From the NCBI GenBank assembly GCA_964497095.1, contig CAZCCL010000091.1:1-10597 (forward strand): 10,597 bases of DNA, in the 5' to 3' direction. Source of the stretch: CAVPLM01 sp964497095 (GTDB lineage Bacteria > Actinomycetota > Thermoleophilia > RBG-16-64-13). Below, in pieces: positions 1-6,890 of this stretch. The stretch's first letter is position 1. Every line of letters starts with the position of its first letter. The notes beneath the pieces are model-generated. The model made no database searches. It saw only the letters and a program-made list of their open reading frames with translations, and was not told where the DNA came from. Both the position numbers and the translations under genes were made by a program.

Positions 1-419
1 GCTGGAGCAGCATGACCGATCCCGGCGACCACCTCAACTATTCGATACGTCTCAAACCGGGTGCGTCACGTTTTGAGGAGGGATCCCTGAACGTGCTGGG
101 AATAGTGGCGCTAGGCAAGTGTCTCACTCTCCTTCTGAGCCTCGGCATCTCCAGCATAGAGGGCAAGATCATGAATCTGATCGGGGAGCTGGCTCAGGAG
201 TTGTCCGACCGCGGATACGTGGTGAGAAGCCCCATGGCTCCGGGCGAGCGATCCGGCATCTTGACGTTCGTCCACCCGCAGCATTCTACGCAGTCGGTGT
301 ACGAGGCGCTGTTCCAAGCCGATGTGGTTTGCTCGCAGCGGGACGGGGCAGTGCGGATATCGCCCCACTGCTACAACGACCAAGGCGATGTGGATCGCTT
401 CCTCGCGGCCTTGCCGTAG
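1..419 (+). CDS. Class V PLP-dependent aminotransferase-like enzyme, C-terminal fragment (5' end outside window)
   Basis: The reading frame is open to the left edge (Trp-Ser-Ser precedes the first ATG at 12) and ends at TAG 417-419, so this is the C-terminal ~139 residues of a longer gene, not a gene starting at 12. The segment RFEEGSLNVLGIVALG is the hallmark that follows the PLP-binding lysine in the cysteine desulfurase/isopenicillin-N-epimerase-like branch of class V aminotransferases. The ending VRISPHCYNDQGDVDRFL matches the usual C-terminus of that branch (substrate-binding Arg, then the closing helix). The PLP lysine itself lies upstream of the window. The substrate cannot be told: members include cysteine desulfurases, kynureninase-like enzymes and uncharacterised aminotransferases. 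It is a different fold class from the DegT/DnrJ aminotransferases that aminate 4-keto sugars, so it should not be taken as LegC. It converges on the nonulosonate operon. Confidence 0.85.
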   Translation, partial: WSSMTDPGDHLNYSIRLKPGASRFEEGSLNVLGIVALGKCLTLLLSLGISSIEGKIMNLIGELAQELSDRGYVVRSPMAPGERSGILTFVHPQHSTQSVYEALFQADVVCSQRDGAVRISPHCYNDQGDVDRFLAALP

Positions 420-435
420 CGTTCGAACTTCGGGT

Positions 436-457
436 TCCACGGCTATGATGCCGTGGA
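436..457. terminator. Hairpin between convergent genes, possible bidirectional terminator
   Basis: TCCACGGC (436-443), loop TATGAT, GCCGTGGA (450-457) form a perfect 8-bp stem with a 6-nt loop. It lies in the 38-bp gap between the stop of the aminotransferase-like gene (+) and the stop codon of the CMP-transferase gene (-), directly abutting the latter. It has no T tract on either side, so it is not a classical intrinsic terminator. Position and symmetry suggest transcript ending or 3'-end protection for both genes. This is inference. Confidence 0.5.
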
Positions 458-1204
458 CTAGCGACCCTCCGCTGGGGCTGAGCCGGACTCACCCTCAACA
501 TCGCTCAGGCGCCGCGCCAGCAGGCATTCGGCTACTTGCAGATCGAACGGTCCGTCGATGTCGACCGACCGCTCCGGCGGCATGACGTAGGCGAAGCTGC
601 CTGGTCCAAAGAACCATCCGCCCGCGCGTAGCCGCTCCCAGCGAGCGACGTAGATGGCGCCGTTCAGACGGTAGTAGTCGGGGAGCGCCTGCCGTGGAGC
701 CTTCATCACCTCCGGCCGGAGGAAATCGCTCATGTCGCCGTCGGCCGGGAGGGTATTCGTGAAGAGGGGACTGTGTTCGGCTCTGCACACACTTACGACA
801 GCATCCGCGCCTTTCCGGGCAAGCAGTTCGAGGGCTGAGTCCAGATCGCCGGCCGTCCTAAGCGGAGAGGTGGGTTGGAGAAGCACGAGCAGGTCGCACG
901 GCTCCCCTTCCTTCTCCAACTCGTCCATGCAATGAAGGACCACGTCCTGGGTCGAGGCTTCGTCGGTGGCCAGCGCATCCGGCCGTATGAAGGGGACGTC
1001 GGCTCCAAAGTCCTGGGCGACATCGGCGATCTCGGATCCGTCGGTGCTTACGATGATCCGGTCGACGAAGCGGCTGCTCTGTGCCGCCAAGATCGACCAG
1101 GCGATGAGCGGAAGGCCCGCGACCTCGAGCACGTTCTTGCGTGGGAGGCCCTTCGAGCCGGCCCGTGCTGGAATGAGAGCGAGTACCCGGTCCTCGCCGT
1201 ACAT
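458..1204 (-). CDS. neuA: CMP-nonulosonate synthetase (acylneuraminate cytidylyltransferase family, NeuA/LegF-like)
   Basis: This 248-residue protein transfers CMP from CTP to the anomeric hydroxyl of a nonulosonic acid (Neu5Ac, legionaminic or related), giving the activated CMP-sugar used by glycosyltransferases. The N-terminal signature IPARAGSKGLPRKN (residues 11-24) is the CTP-binding loop of the family. LQPTSPLR (109-116), RLNGAIYV (179-186) and VDID (214-217, including the metal-binding Asp) follow in the expected order. The length matches single-domain bacterial enzymes; there is no extra esterase domain as in some NeuA proteins. The ATG is 10 nt after the synthase stop codon, with GGGGAGG between them at short spacing. 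It is the last gene of the three-gene minus-strand operon. Sequence alone does not tell which nonulosonic acid is used; the LegB-like gene at 9360 favours a legionaminic type. The last ~12 residues are low-complexity. Confidence 0.93.
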   Translation of the reverse strand: MYGEDRVLALIPARAGSKGLPRKNVLEVAGLPLIAWSILAAQSSRFVDRIIVSTDGSEIADVAQDFGADVPFIRPDALATDEASTQDVVLHCMDELEKEGEPCDLLVLLQPTSPLRTAGDLDSALELLARKGADAVVSVCRAEHSPLFTNTLPADGDMSDFLRPEVMKAPRQALPDYYRLNGAIYVARWERLRAGGWFFGPGSFAYVMPPERSVDIDGPFDLQVAECLLARRLSDVEGESGSAPAEGR

Positions 1205-1214
1205 GCGCCTCCCC

Positions 1215-2258
1215 TTAGTCGGCGGCGGTGTCGTCTGCGTGCGGGGGCCGTTCGTCGTCCAGAAGCAGGCCCACCGTTTCGTCCGGGTCGTAGTCCCTAT
1301 GGGCCACCGAACCGACCACCGTGTCCCACAGCGTGGGGCTGAGTCCGCCCTCGCACCGCTTCGTAGTCAGGTCGGCGGCCACGATGACCTGACCCCGGCG
1401 TATGGGACGAGCGGCCACTATGGCCTTGCGGACCACGGAACGGGTGGCGGTCTCAGGGCCGCACGGCTGCTTCCGGGCGCTACCGAGAGATGTCTCCACC
1501 TGTCTGATCGCCAGCACCATGGCGGCGAAGTCTTGGGGCTCGAGGCTGGCGGCGTGATCGGGACCGGCCATCGACTTGTCGAGCGTGAAGTGCTTCTCGA
1601 GCACGGTGGCACCAAGGGCCACCGCGGCGACCGGGACGGCTGTTCCCAGAGTGTGGTCCGAGTAGCCGACAGGCAGGTCGAATGCGCAGCGCAGAGTCTG
1701 CATGGCGCGCAGATTGACGCACTCGTATGGACAAGGGTACTCGGTCGTGCAATGAAGGAGCGTAAGCTCGCCGGTGCCGCTCGCCTCGAGCGTACGGACC
1801 GCCAGATCGACCTCGCCCAGGTCCGCCATGCCGGAGGAGAGGATCACCTCGACCCCGAGGGAGCCCACATGCCGGAGGAAGGGGATGTTGACGACATCAC
1901 CGGAGCCGATCTTGATCACCTTCAACCCAAGGGAGACCAGGAAGTCGAGACTCTCGCTGTCGTGGGGAGTAGAGAGAAAGCGCAGGCCGATAGAGTTGGC
2001 GTAGTCTTTGATGCGGACGAAGTCGTCGAAAGAAAGCTCCAGGGGACGGATCAGGTCTCGCTGGTCGCCGGTGGGCGCAGTACGGCGTTGGTAGTCGGCG
2101 AGTCCCACTCCCGCGGCCAGAAGGGCGTCGGTCTTGAAGGTCTGGAACTTGACCGCGTCGGCTCCGGCCTGCTTCGCCGCATCGCACAAAGCGAGGGCGA
2201 GGTCGACCCGGCCGTTGTGGTTCACTCCTGCTTCGGCGATGATCAGGCAGTCGCTCAC
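1215..2258 (-). CDS. neuB: Nonulosonic acid synthase (NeuB family, N-acetylneuraminate/legionaminate synthase)
   Basis: This enzyme condenses phosphoenolpyruvate with an N-acetylated hexose (ManNAc or 2,4-diacetamido-2,4,6-trideoxymannose) to form a nine-carbon acid. Numbered from the GTG start, it shows IAEAGVNHNG (7-16), KFQT (37-40), HCTTEYP (169-175), GYSDH (198-202) and EKHFT (221-225). His202 and His223 correspond to the metal-binding histidines of the TIM-barrel domain. A C-terminal SAF/antifreeze-like domain (about 275-340) closes the active site in the domain-swapped dimer. Start choice: GTG at 2258 gives MSDCLIIAEAG, the usual family N-terminus, and lies 4 nt after the upstream stop. 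An in-frame ATG at 2291 would add 11 residues and overlap neuC by 29 nt; it also has an AGGAAGG-like upstream site, so it remains possible. Either way translation is coupled to neuC. NeuB-type versus LegI-type specificity cannot be read from motifs alone. Confidence 0.94.
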   Translation of the reverse strand: MSDCLIIAEAGVNHNGRVDLALALCDAAKQAGADAVKFQTFKTDALLAAGVGLADYQRRTAPTGDQRDLIRPLELSFDDFVRIKDYANSIGLRFLSTPHDSESLDFLVSLGLKVIKIGSGDVVNIPFLRHVGSLGVEVILSSGMADLGEVDLAVRTLEASGTGELTLLHCTTEYPCPYECVNLRAMQTLRCAFDLPVGYSDHTLGTAVPVAAVALGATVLEKHFTLDKSMAGPDHAASLEPQDFAAMVLAIRQVETSLGSARKQPCGPETATRSVVRKAIVAARPIRRGQVIVAADLTTKRCEGGLSPTLWDTVVGSVAHRDYDPDETVGLLLDDERPPHADDTAAD

Positions 2259-2262
2259 GGTC

Positions 2263-3507
2263 TCACCGCCCACCGTTGGTCTGGATCTCATGGAAACCCT
2301 TCCTGCGAAGCTTGTTCAGATCGACCTCTTTCAGGCATGTCTTGATGCGAGGGGCCGCATCGCCTTGCCCGTAGGGGTTCACCAGGCCGGTCAGGCCGGC
2401 GCGGAAACTGTCGGACAAGGCCAGACCTATCGCAGACACTATCTGGGAATCCTCGTCGACGTGGATGACGTTCTCCGCCCGCAGCCGGCCGGTCTGACGG
2501 TCCCCGATGTCCACGACGGGTAGGGGGATCGAGGGCGCCTCCAGTAGTGCAGACGACGAGTTGCCTACCATGCAGACACTCTCGTACATCATCGAAAGGA
2601 ACCGTTGCTGTCCAAGGCTGCGGAAGAGCCGGAAGCGGGTCGGCTTATCCTCGGCCCACCTCTCCATCTCTGCTCCCAGAACGAGTCCTCCCGGGTCGGA
2701 GTTCGGCCAGGTCATGACCACCTGCAGATCGGTTACTTCATATAGGGCCTGCAGCGCCGACCTCAACAGCTCGAGGTCCTGTCCCGGCGGGGCCAGGGTC
2801 TCAGGGTGGTAGGCAAGGAGAGCCCAACGCGCCGACTCCCGGAGTTCGAGATCGCGGGCCAGGTCGTCCCGGGTGAGCTTCTCGAGGTGAGCGAGGTAGT
2901 CGAGCCCCAATTGGCCGACCACGAAGACCCGGGCGGGATCCTCGCCCATCTGGATGATCCTCCGGGCAGACTGCTCGATCGCCGGAAAATGGAGATCGGC
3001 CATCTTGGTGACCGCATGGCGTACCTGATTGTCGAGCGCGCCCTCGGTGACATCTCCTCCCGCGATGTGGGCGATGGGTATGCCGGCCACGAGGGCTGCC
3101 CCGACGATAGGCAGCAACTCATAGCGGTCGCCGATAGCGACCAGTATGTCTGGAGTCAGATCGGCCAGCGCCTGGGCAAAACCGATAGCACAAAGCCCCA
3201 TGGACTTGCCGATGGCGACCGGGCCGTCAGACGCAAGGAGCATGTCCACGCGCGCGTCGATCGCGAAACCGTCCCCTTCGATGACCTGCACGGTGTAGCC
3301 GGACGACTCGCTGAGGTGCGCGCCGGTCGCGATGATCTGCAACTGGAGATCCGGGTCGTCGTCGATCTCACGCATGAGCCAGTAGAGCAGGCCATACTCG
3401 GAGCGGGCAGCCGTGACCACGCATATGCGCCGTCGCCTAGAGCCCCGGGTGCGCGCTTCCGCCCCTTTTTCCGTGCCGGTTCCCGCGCTCGTCGCCTTGA
3501 GGTCCAT
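2263..3507 (-). CDS. neuC: Hydrolysing UDP/GDP-N-acetylglucosamine 2-epimerase (NeuC/LegG-like)
   Basis: This 414-residue protein belongs to the non-phosphorylating 2-epimerase family, which removes the nucleotide and inverts C2 to release ManNAc or its 4-acetamido-6-deoxy analogue, the NeuB substrate. Visible family segments are ICVVTAARSEYGLL (28-41), IGDRYELL (125-132, with Asp127 and Glu130), HIAGGDVTEGALDNQVRHA (147-165), and a late GNSSSALLEAP followed by GDRQTGRLRAENV, the nucleotide-binding part of the GT-B-like fold. The TEGA and GDRQ elements point to the NeuC/LegG hydrolysing subgroup rather than to WecB. The ATG at 3507 has GGCGGAGG just upstream. About 25 residues rich in Lys, Arg, Gly and Ala precede the fold; they have no family counterpart that I recognise, and no internal start is available to remove them. 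It is the first gene of the minus-strand operon and is divergent from the deacetylase gene. Confidence 0.92.
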   Translation of the reverse strand: MDLKATSAGTGTEKGAEARTRGSRRRRICVVTAARSEYGLLYWLMREIDDDPDLQLQIIATGAHLSESSGYTVQVIEGDGFAIDARVDMLLASDGPVAIGKSMGLCAIGFAQALADLTPDILVAIGDRYELLPIVGAALVAGIPIAHIAGGDVTEGALDNQVRHAVTKMADLHFPAIEQSARRIIQMGEDPARVFVVGQLGLDYLAHLEKLTRDDLARDLELRESARWALLAYHPETLAPPGQDLELLRSALQALYEVTDLQVVMTWPNSDPGGLVLGAEMERWAEDKPTRFRLFRSLGQQRFLSMMYESVCMVGNSSSALLEAPSIPLPVVDIGDRQTGRLRAENVIHVDEDSQIVSAIGLALSDSFRAGLTGLVNPYGQGDAAPRIKTCLKEVDLNKLRRKGFHEIQTNGGR

Positions 3508-3557
3508 GGTGCCTCCGCCGATACTCTCCTTGGCAGCAGTTTAGCAGCACACACGCC

Positions 3558-3588
3558 GTGAGCACGACGGCGCCGTCGCGATGCTCAC
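3558..3588. promoter_or_regulatory. Long inverted repeat in the divergent promoter region, candidate operator or UTR hairpin
   Basis: GTGAGCA (3558-3564) and TGCTCAC (3582-3588) are exact reverse complements flanking the perfect 14-bp palindrome CGACGGCGCCGTCG (3565-3578). The only asymmetry is a CGA insertion at 3579-3581. It lies in the 125-bp gap between neuC (-) and the deacetylase gene (+). TATCAT (3594-3599), a 5-of-6 match to a -10 box, lies just downstream on the plus strand, though I find no convincing -35. A repressor site shared by both operons or a 5'-UTR hairpin are both plausible. Function is inferred. Confidence 0.45.
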
Positions 3589-3618
3589 TGGGATATCATC
3601 GACTCTGGCAACCGGGAC

Positions 3619-3625
3619 AAGGAAG
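3619..3625 (+). promoter_or_regulatory. Ribosome binding site that sets the deacetylase start
   Basis: AAGGAAG lies 7 nt before the ATG at 3633. The same frame is open further upstream, with an ATG-like or GTG start at 3558, but that start sits inside the inverted repeat and would add 25 residues with no relation to the fold. The site therefore supports 3633. Confidence 0.7.
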
Positions 3626-3632
3626 ACGACGC

Positions 3633-4577
3633 ATGGACTCTTTCGCGCACACCGCCGAGCATCCCCACGGGATCATGTTCCACCATTTCCACGACGACAC
3701 GCACCCCGTGTCGCAAGGATCGATATCCGCGGATGAGCTCGCGCAGATCATCGAATACTGCGGAGTCGATCGGTTCTTGCGCGCGGACGAGTGGTTCCGG
3801 AAGGCCACGGGGGGGACACTCGACGCTCACGACCTGTGCATCACGTTCGACGACGGGCTGCTATGCCAATACGACGTGGCCCTTCCCGTCCTGGAGCACT
3901 ACCACTTGACCGGGTTCTGGTTCGTCTACACCTCGGTACACGCCGGCTCCGTAGAGATGATCGAGGTCTACAGGACCTTCAGACACCAGTGCTTCATCGA
4001 CATGGAGCAGTTCTATGAGCGCTTTTTCGCCGCGATCGAGGATTCGCAGTACAGGGAGATGGTCGCCGCTTATCTGGAGACGTTCGATGTGGGGACGTAT
4101 CTGTGTGACTGCCCGTTCTATTCGGCGGCAGACAAGAGATTTCGTTTTGTGAGGGACGCCGTGCTCGATCCCGCTGCCTACGAAGATGTCATGATGCGCA
4201 TGATGGAAGACGAGGATTTCGATCCCGTCCAGTGGGTGCCGACGCTGTGGATGCGAGACGATCATCTGCGGGGTCTGCATTCCCGGGGCCACGTGATCGG
4301 GCTGCATTCCCACACCCATCCGACCATGATCGCGCGGATTCCCTTATCGGAACAGGAGAAGGAGTACTCCGCCAATCTCGACACCCTGAGTCGTATTCTT
4401 GGGGAAGCACCGCTGACCGTGGCGCACCCCTGCAACTCGTACAACCAAGACACGCTGAAGATACTCCGACGGCTCGGGGTCAAGGTCGGCTTCAGAGGCA
4501 CCATGGAGATCCAGCCGGCACCTTCGGAGCTGGAGTTCCCCAGGGAAGACCATGCCAACATCATGAGAGGTCTCTAG
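3633..4577 (+). CDS. Polysaccharide deacetylase family protein (NodB-type fold), without signal peptide
   Basis: This 314-residue protein has the NodB/CE4 signatures. ITFDDGL (70-76) supplies the catalytic Asp73 and metal-binding Asp74, and HSHTHP (225-230) supplies the metal histidines as His-x-x-x-His. Between them is an alpha-rich insertion of about 130 residues, longer than in simple chitin or xylan deacetylases. The third motif, usually an Arg/Tyr-Pro-Tyr-Gly segment, reads HPCNSYN (265-271), so the usual Arg is absent. The N-terminus (MDSFAHTAEHPHGIMFHHFHDD) is not hydrophobic, so no signal peptide is seen and the protein is probably cytoplasmic. That suggests it acts on a soluble sugar nucleotide, precursor or lipid-linked unit rather than on wall polymer. 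Its TAG stop directly abuts the ATG of the pyruvyl transferase gene. It is the first gene of the plus-strand run. The family is secure; the substrate is unknown. Confidence 0.82.
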   Translation: MDSFAHTAEHPHGIMFHHFHDDTHPVSQGSISADELAQIIEYCGVDRFLRADEWFRKATGGTLDAHDLCITFDDGLLCQYDVALPVLEHYHLTGFWFVYTSVHAGSVEMIEVYRTFRHQCFIDMEQFYERFFAAIEDSQYREMVAAYLETFDVGTYLCDCPFYSAADKRFRFVRDAVLDPAAYEDVMMRMMEDEDFDPVQWVPTLWMRDDHLRGLHSRGHVIGLHSHTHPTMIARIPLSEQEKEYSANLDTLSRILGEAPLTVAHPCNSYNQDTLKILRRLGVKVGFRGTMEIQPAPSELEFPREDHANIMRGL

Positions 4578-5891
4578 ATGAAGGTGCTGCTCATAAACGA
4601 CTCGACCAGCAACCCCAATTGGGGCGACCGGGCGGCCGCCAGTGCCATGAAGATGATGCTCTCCCAACTGGGAGCGGAGATCATCCATTCGATCTCGGAG
4701 GCGGACCTCTTCCGCACATCTCTCGATGGGTACGATCCTTCAGGGGAGTTTCTGGGGGAGCGGAGCGCCAGAGACAATGTGAAGCGCTTCATCCCCCCCG
4801 TCGCGTTGGAGCTCCGAAGGAAGGTGGTCGGAGATCGCGAGGGGACCCTCGAGAACGCTCTGATACCGGCCAACTGGGAGGCATACCAGAAGTCCGCCGA
4901 GGTAGCCCTCGGGAACAGGACCCCATGGCCCAAGTTGATGCGGGCGATGGCAGACATGGATGTGGCGGTCATCAACGGCGACGCCTCCATGGTCGGTAAC
5001 AATGTGCATCCGCGCACTCTTCTGTTCTTGAGCTTCCTGATAAAGAAGCACTTCGATAAACCGGCCATCATGGTCAATCACACGGCGGACTTCGACCACC
5101 CCGATCTGCGCAGGGTGGCAGAGCAGGTCTACCCACTGTTCGACGACGTCGTCTTTCGCGACCGGCTCTCGGTGGAACGGTGCAAGACCTTCTGCTCGGG
5201 GAGGTTCGCGGCCGACACGGGGTTCTGGTTCAGGCCGGCGCCGCGAGCGACCTGGGCGGCCCTGGCGGGACGCGCCACCTACTTCGATGTCTGGCCGGAT
5301 ACGGCGCGGTTCGATCCCTCGAGACCCTATCTGTGCGTCGGCGGTTCTTCCCTGTTCGGCGCCGCGGGAGCGGCGGAGAGGATCGTCAACGGATACGAAC
5401 TGCTGGTCGAGCATCTACAGTCGCTATACCCGGGGCAGATCGTCATGACCGCTTCCGACAAGGTCGATCTTCCGATGTTCCGTCTCATCGCCCGACGATT
5501 CAGCCTGCCCTTGATCGGCCCCACACCCCCGGTCCAGCAGGTGGTGGACATCGTCGGCAATGCCGACGCGTACATCGGAGGGAGGTGGCACCCGAGCATC
5601 TTCGCGCTCAGTGGAGGGACGCCGATCGTGGCTCTGTCCGCCAAGACCTTCAAGATGAAGGCGCTCGCGGAGATGGCCGGGTTGCCGTCGTCCACCTTCA
5701 GTGCCATCGACCTGGGGCAGGAGACGGAGGGAATAGGGCGGCTTCTCCTGTCGTATCTGGAAGAAGGACAGGAGCTCAGGAACAGGCTGCGCACCTGGGC
5801 CGATGAGATGGCTGAGAACACCTGGGACAATCTCGCGTACCTGCGCCGGTTCGAGACACGCGCCGAAGTGCCCGGACGCGCAGGATCGTGA
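4578..5891 (+). CDS. Polysaccharide pyruvyl transferase family protein
   Basis: This 437-residue protein resembles the WcaK/CsaB/AmsJ family, which transfers the enolpyruvyl or pyruvyl group of PEP to hydroxyls of surface-glycan sugars to form ketals. The N-terminus LLINDSTSNPNWGDRAA (4-20) carries the N-x-G-D element of the first Rossmann-like half. The second half has GGRWHPSIFALSGG (334-347), where His338 corresponds to the conserved Arg/Trp/Tyr-His of the family, followed by TPIVALS. Some members act as other glycan-modifying transferases, so the product is not certain. AGAGG (4566-4570) sits 7 nt before the ATG, which follows the deacetylase stop with no gap, so the two are probably translated together and may modify the same glycan. 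PEP would also be the co-substrate of the NeuB-type synthase encoded divergently. The stop overlaps the rmlD start (TGATG). Confidence 0.85.
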   Translation: MKVLLINDSTSNPNWGDRAAASAMKMMLSQLGAEIIHSISEADLFRTSLDGYDPSGEFLGERSARDNVKRFIPPVALELRRKVVGDREGTLENALIPANWEAYQKSAEVALGNRTPWPKLMRAMADMDVAVINGDASMVGNNVHPRTLLFLSFLIKKHFDKPAIMVNHTADFDHPDLRRVAEQVYPLFDDVVFRDRLSVERCKTFCSGRFAADTGFWFRPAPRATWAALAGRATYFDVWPDTARFDPSRPYLCVGGSSLFGAAGAAERIVNGYELLVEHLQSLYPGQIVMTASDKVDLPMFRLIARRFSLPLIGPTPPVQQVVDIVGNADAYIGGRWHPSIFALSGGTPIVALSAKTFKMKALAEMAGLPSSTFSAIDLGQETEGIGRLLLSYLEEGQELRNRLRTWADEMAENTWDNLAYLRRFETRAEVPGRAGS

Positions 5892-6871
5892 TGGCCTCGG
5901 GTCTGGTGAACGAAGGCCCGGGGACGTCTTCCGGGCCGGCCCACGCGTCTCCCGGCAATCCGTGGGGCGAGGGTGTCGCTTTGGTGACCGGCGGCGGCGG
6001 GATGTTGGGTCGGGCCATCACCGGACTACTTGGTCCTCGAGCCGTATCGCTTGCCCATGCAGACCTTGATATCTCCGATCGACAGGCCGTGGCAAGCGCT
6101 TTGGAGCGGGTTCGTCTCGGCATGCTCATCAACTGCGCGGCGGCCAACGACGTCGATCGTTGCGAGACCGATCATAGGTACGCCGAGGCGGCGAATGTGG
6201 AGGGGCCGAGGATCCTGGCCGAAGCCTGCGGCGCCCGGCGCATCGGGCTGGTACATGTGTCTACCGACTACGTGTTCGACGGCGCCACGTCTACCAGGTA
6301 CGGCGAGGATGATGCACCCAACCCCGTGAACTACTACGGCCGGTCCAAACTGCTGGGAGAGGAGGCGGTTCTGGCCGCGGCTCCGGACATGCCCGCGAGC
6401 CTGATAGTGCGGACGGCGTGGGTCTACGGCCCCGGGGGGCCGGACACCACCAATTTCCCGCTCAAGGTGTTGGACTGGGCCCGTCGCTCGGGTAGGCTGC
6501 GTATCGCCGGTGACCAGTGGAGCTCTCCCACATATGCCCCCTTTCTCGCTCGGGGCATCTTGGAGCTGGTTGCGGCCGGTGCACAAGGTGTGTATCACTT
6601 GGCAGGCGAGGGCTGCGTAAGCCGTCTCGAGTTCGCCCAACAGGTGATAGCGGCCACTGGTCTGGAGGTGACTGTGGAGGCGGCCCGGACGGCCGACTTC
6701 CCCTCCCCCGCCCCTCGGCCGCGGAGGACCTGTCTGGATTGCCCGCGAGCGGCGGCTCTGGGGGTCAGACTGCCGGTGTGGAAGGAAGGGATACGCCGCT
6801 ATGCGGGGGAACTGCTTGGGGAAGGGACGGGTCCGGTCGATAATGGGGAAAGTAGTCCTATGACCGTATGA
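5891..6871 (+). CDS. rmlD: dTDP-4-dehydrorhamnose reductase
   Basis: This enzyme catalyses the last step of dTDP-L-rhamnose synthesis, the NAD(P)H reduction of dTDP-4-dehydro-L-rhamnose. The 326-residue protein has TGGGGMLG (33-40) for dinucleotide binding, the RmlD signature STDYVFDG (124-131), and Tyr149-x-x-x-Lys153 in YYGRSK, followed by VRTAWVYG (173-180). The ATG at 5891 overlaps the upstream TGA by one base, with AGGA 5 nt upstream; a GTG at 5888 is also in frame. This start leaves about 27 Gly/Ser/Pro-rich residues before the Rossmann fold, longer than typical RmlD (about 290-300 residues). No good internal start removes them, so they look like a disordered leader. The C-terminal ~15 residues are also tail-like. 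The reading frame between is intact. Confidence 0.93.
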   Translation: MASGLVNEGPGTSSGPAHASPGNPWGEGVALVTGGGGMLGRAITGLLGPRAVSLAHADLDISDRQAVASALERVRLGMLINCAAANDVDRCETDHRYAEAANVEGPRILAEACGARRIGLVHVSTDYVFDGATSTRYGEDDAPNPVNYYGRSKLLGEEAVLAAAPDMPASLIVRTAWVYGPGGPDTTNFPLKVLDWARRSGRLRIAGDQWSSPTYAPFLARGILELVAAGAQGVYHLAGEGCVSRLEFAQQVIAATGLEVTVEAARTADFPSPAPRPRRTCLDCPRAAALGVRLPVWKEGIRRYAGELLGEGTGPVDNGESSPMTV

Positions 6872-6878
6872 AGGAGAG
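6871..6878 (+). promoter_or_regulatory. Ribosome binding site of rmlA at unusually long spacing
   Basis: AAGGAGAG overlaps the last base of the rmlD stop. Its GGAG core is 14 nt from the rmlA ATG (6891), longer than the usual 5-9 nt. No in-frame start lies between them, and MKGIILAGG is the canonical RmlA N-terminus. Initiation may be weak or may depend on coupling to rmlD. Confidence 0.55.
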
Positions 6879-6890
6879 GCACGTACAAAG

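Noticed and set aside
1..419. The partial aminotransferase as the missing LegC
   Set aside because: Its motifs (FEEGSLNV and the C-terminal RISPHCYN) are class V; LegC enzymes are DegT/DnrJ type. Orientation is also opposite to the nonulosonate operon.
966..2345. Open frame of 459 codons on the plus strand
   Set aside because: It is antisense to the neuB and neuA genes, has low-complexity Gly/Arg/His composition and no recognisable motif.
458..3507. Plain N-acetylneuraminate (sialic acid) pathway as the sole reading
   Set aside because: It is possible from the trio alone, but the LegB-like dehydratase nearby makes a legionaminic-type product more likely. Kept as the main alternative rather than the call.
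3558..3632. Upstream in-frame extension of the deacetylase gene
   Set aside because: It would start in the inverted repeat, has no ribosome binding site, and codes for Arg/Gly-rich residues unlike the fold; AAGGAAG before 3633 marks the better start.
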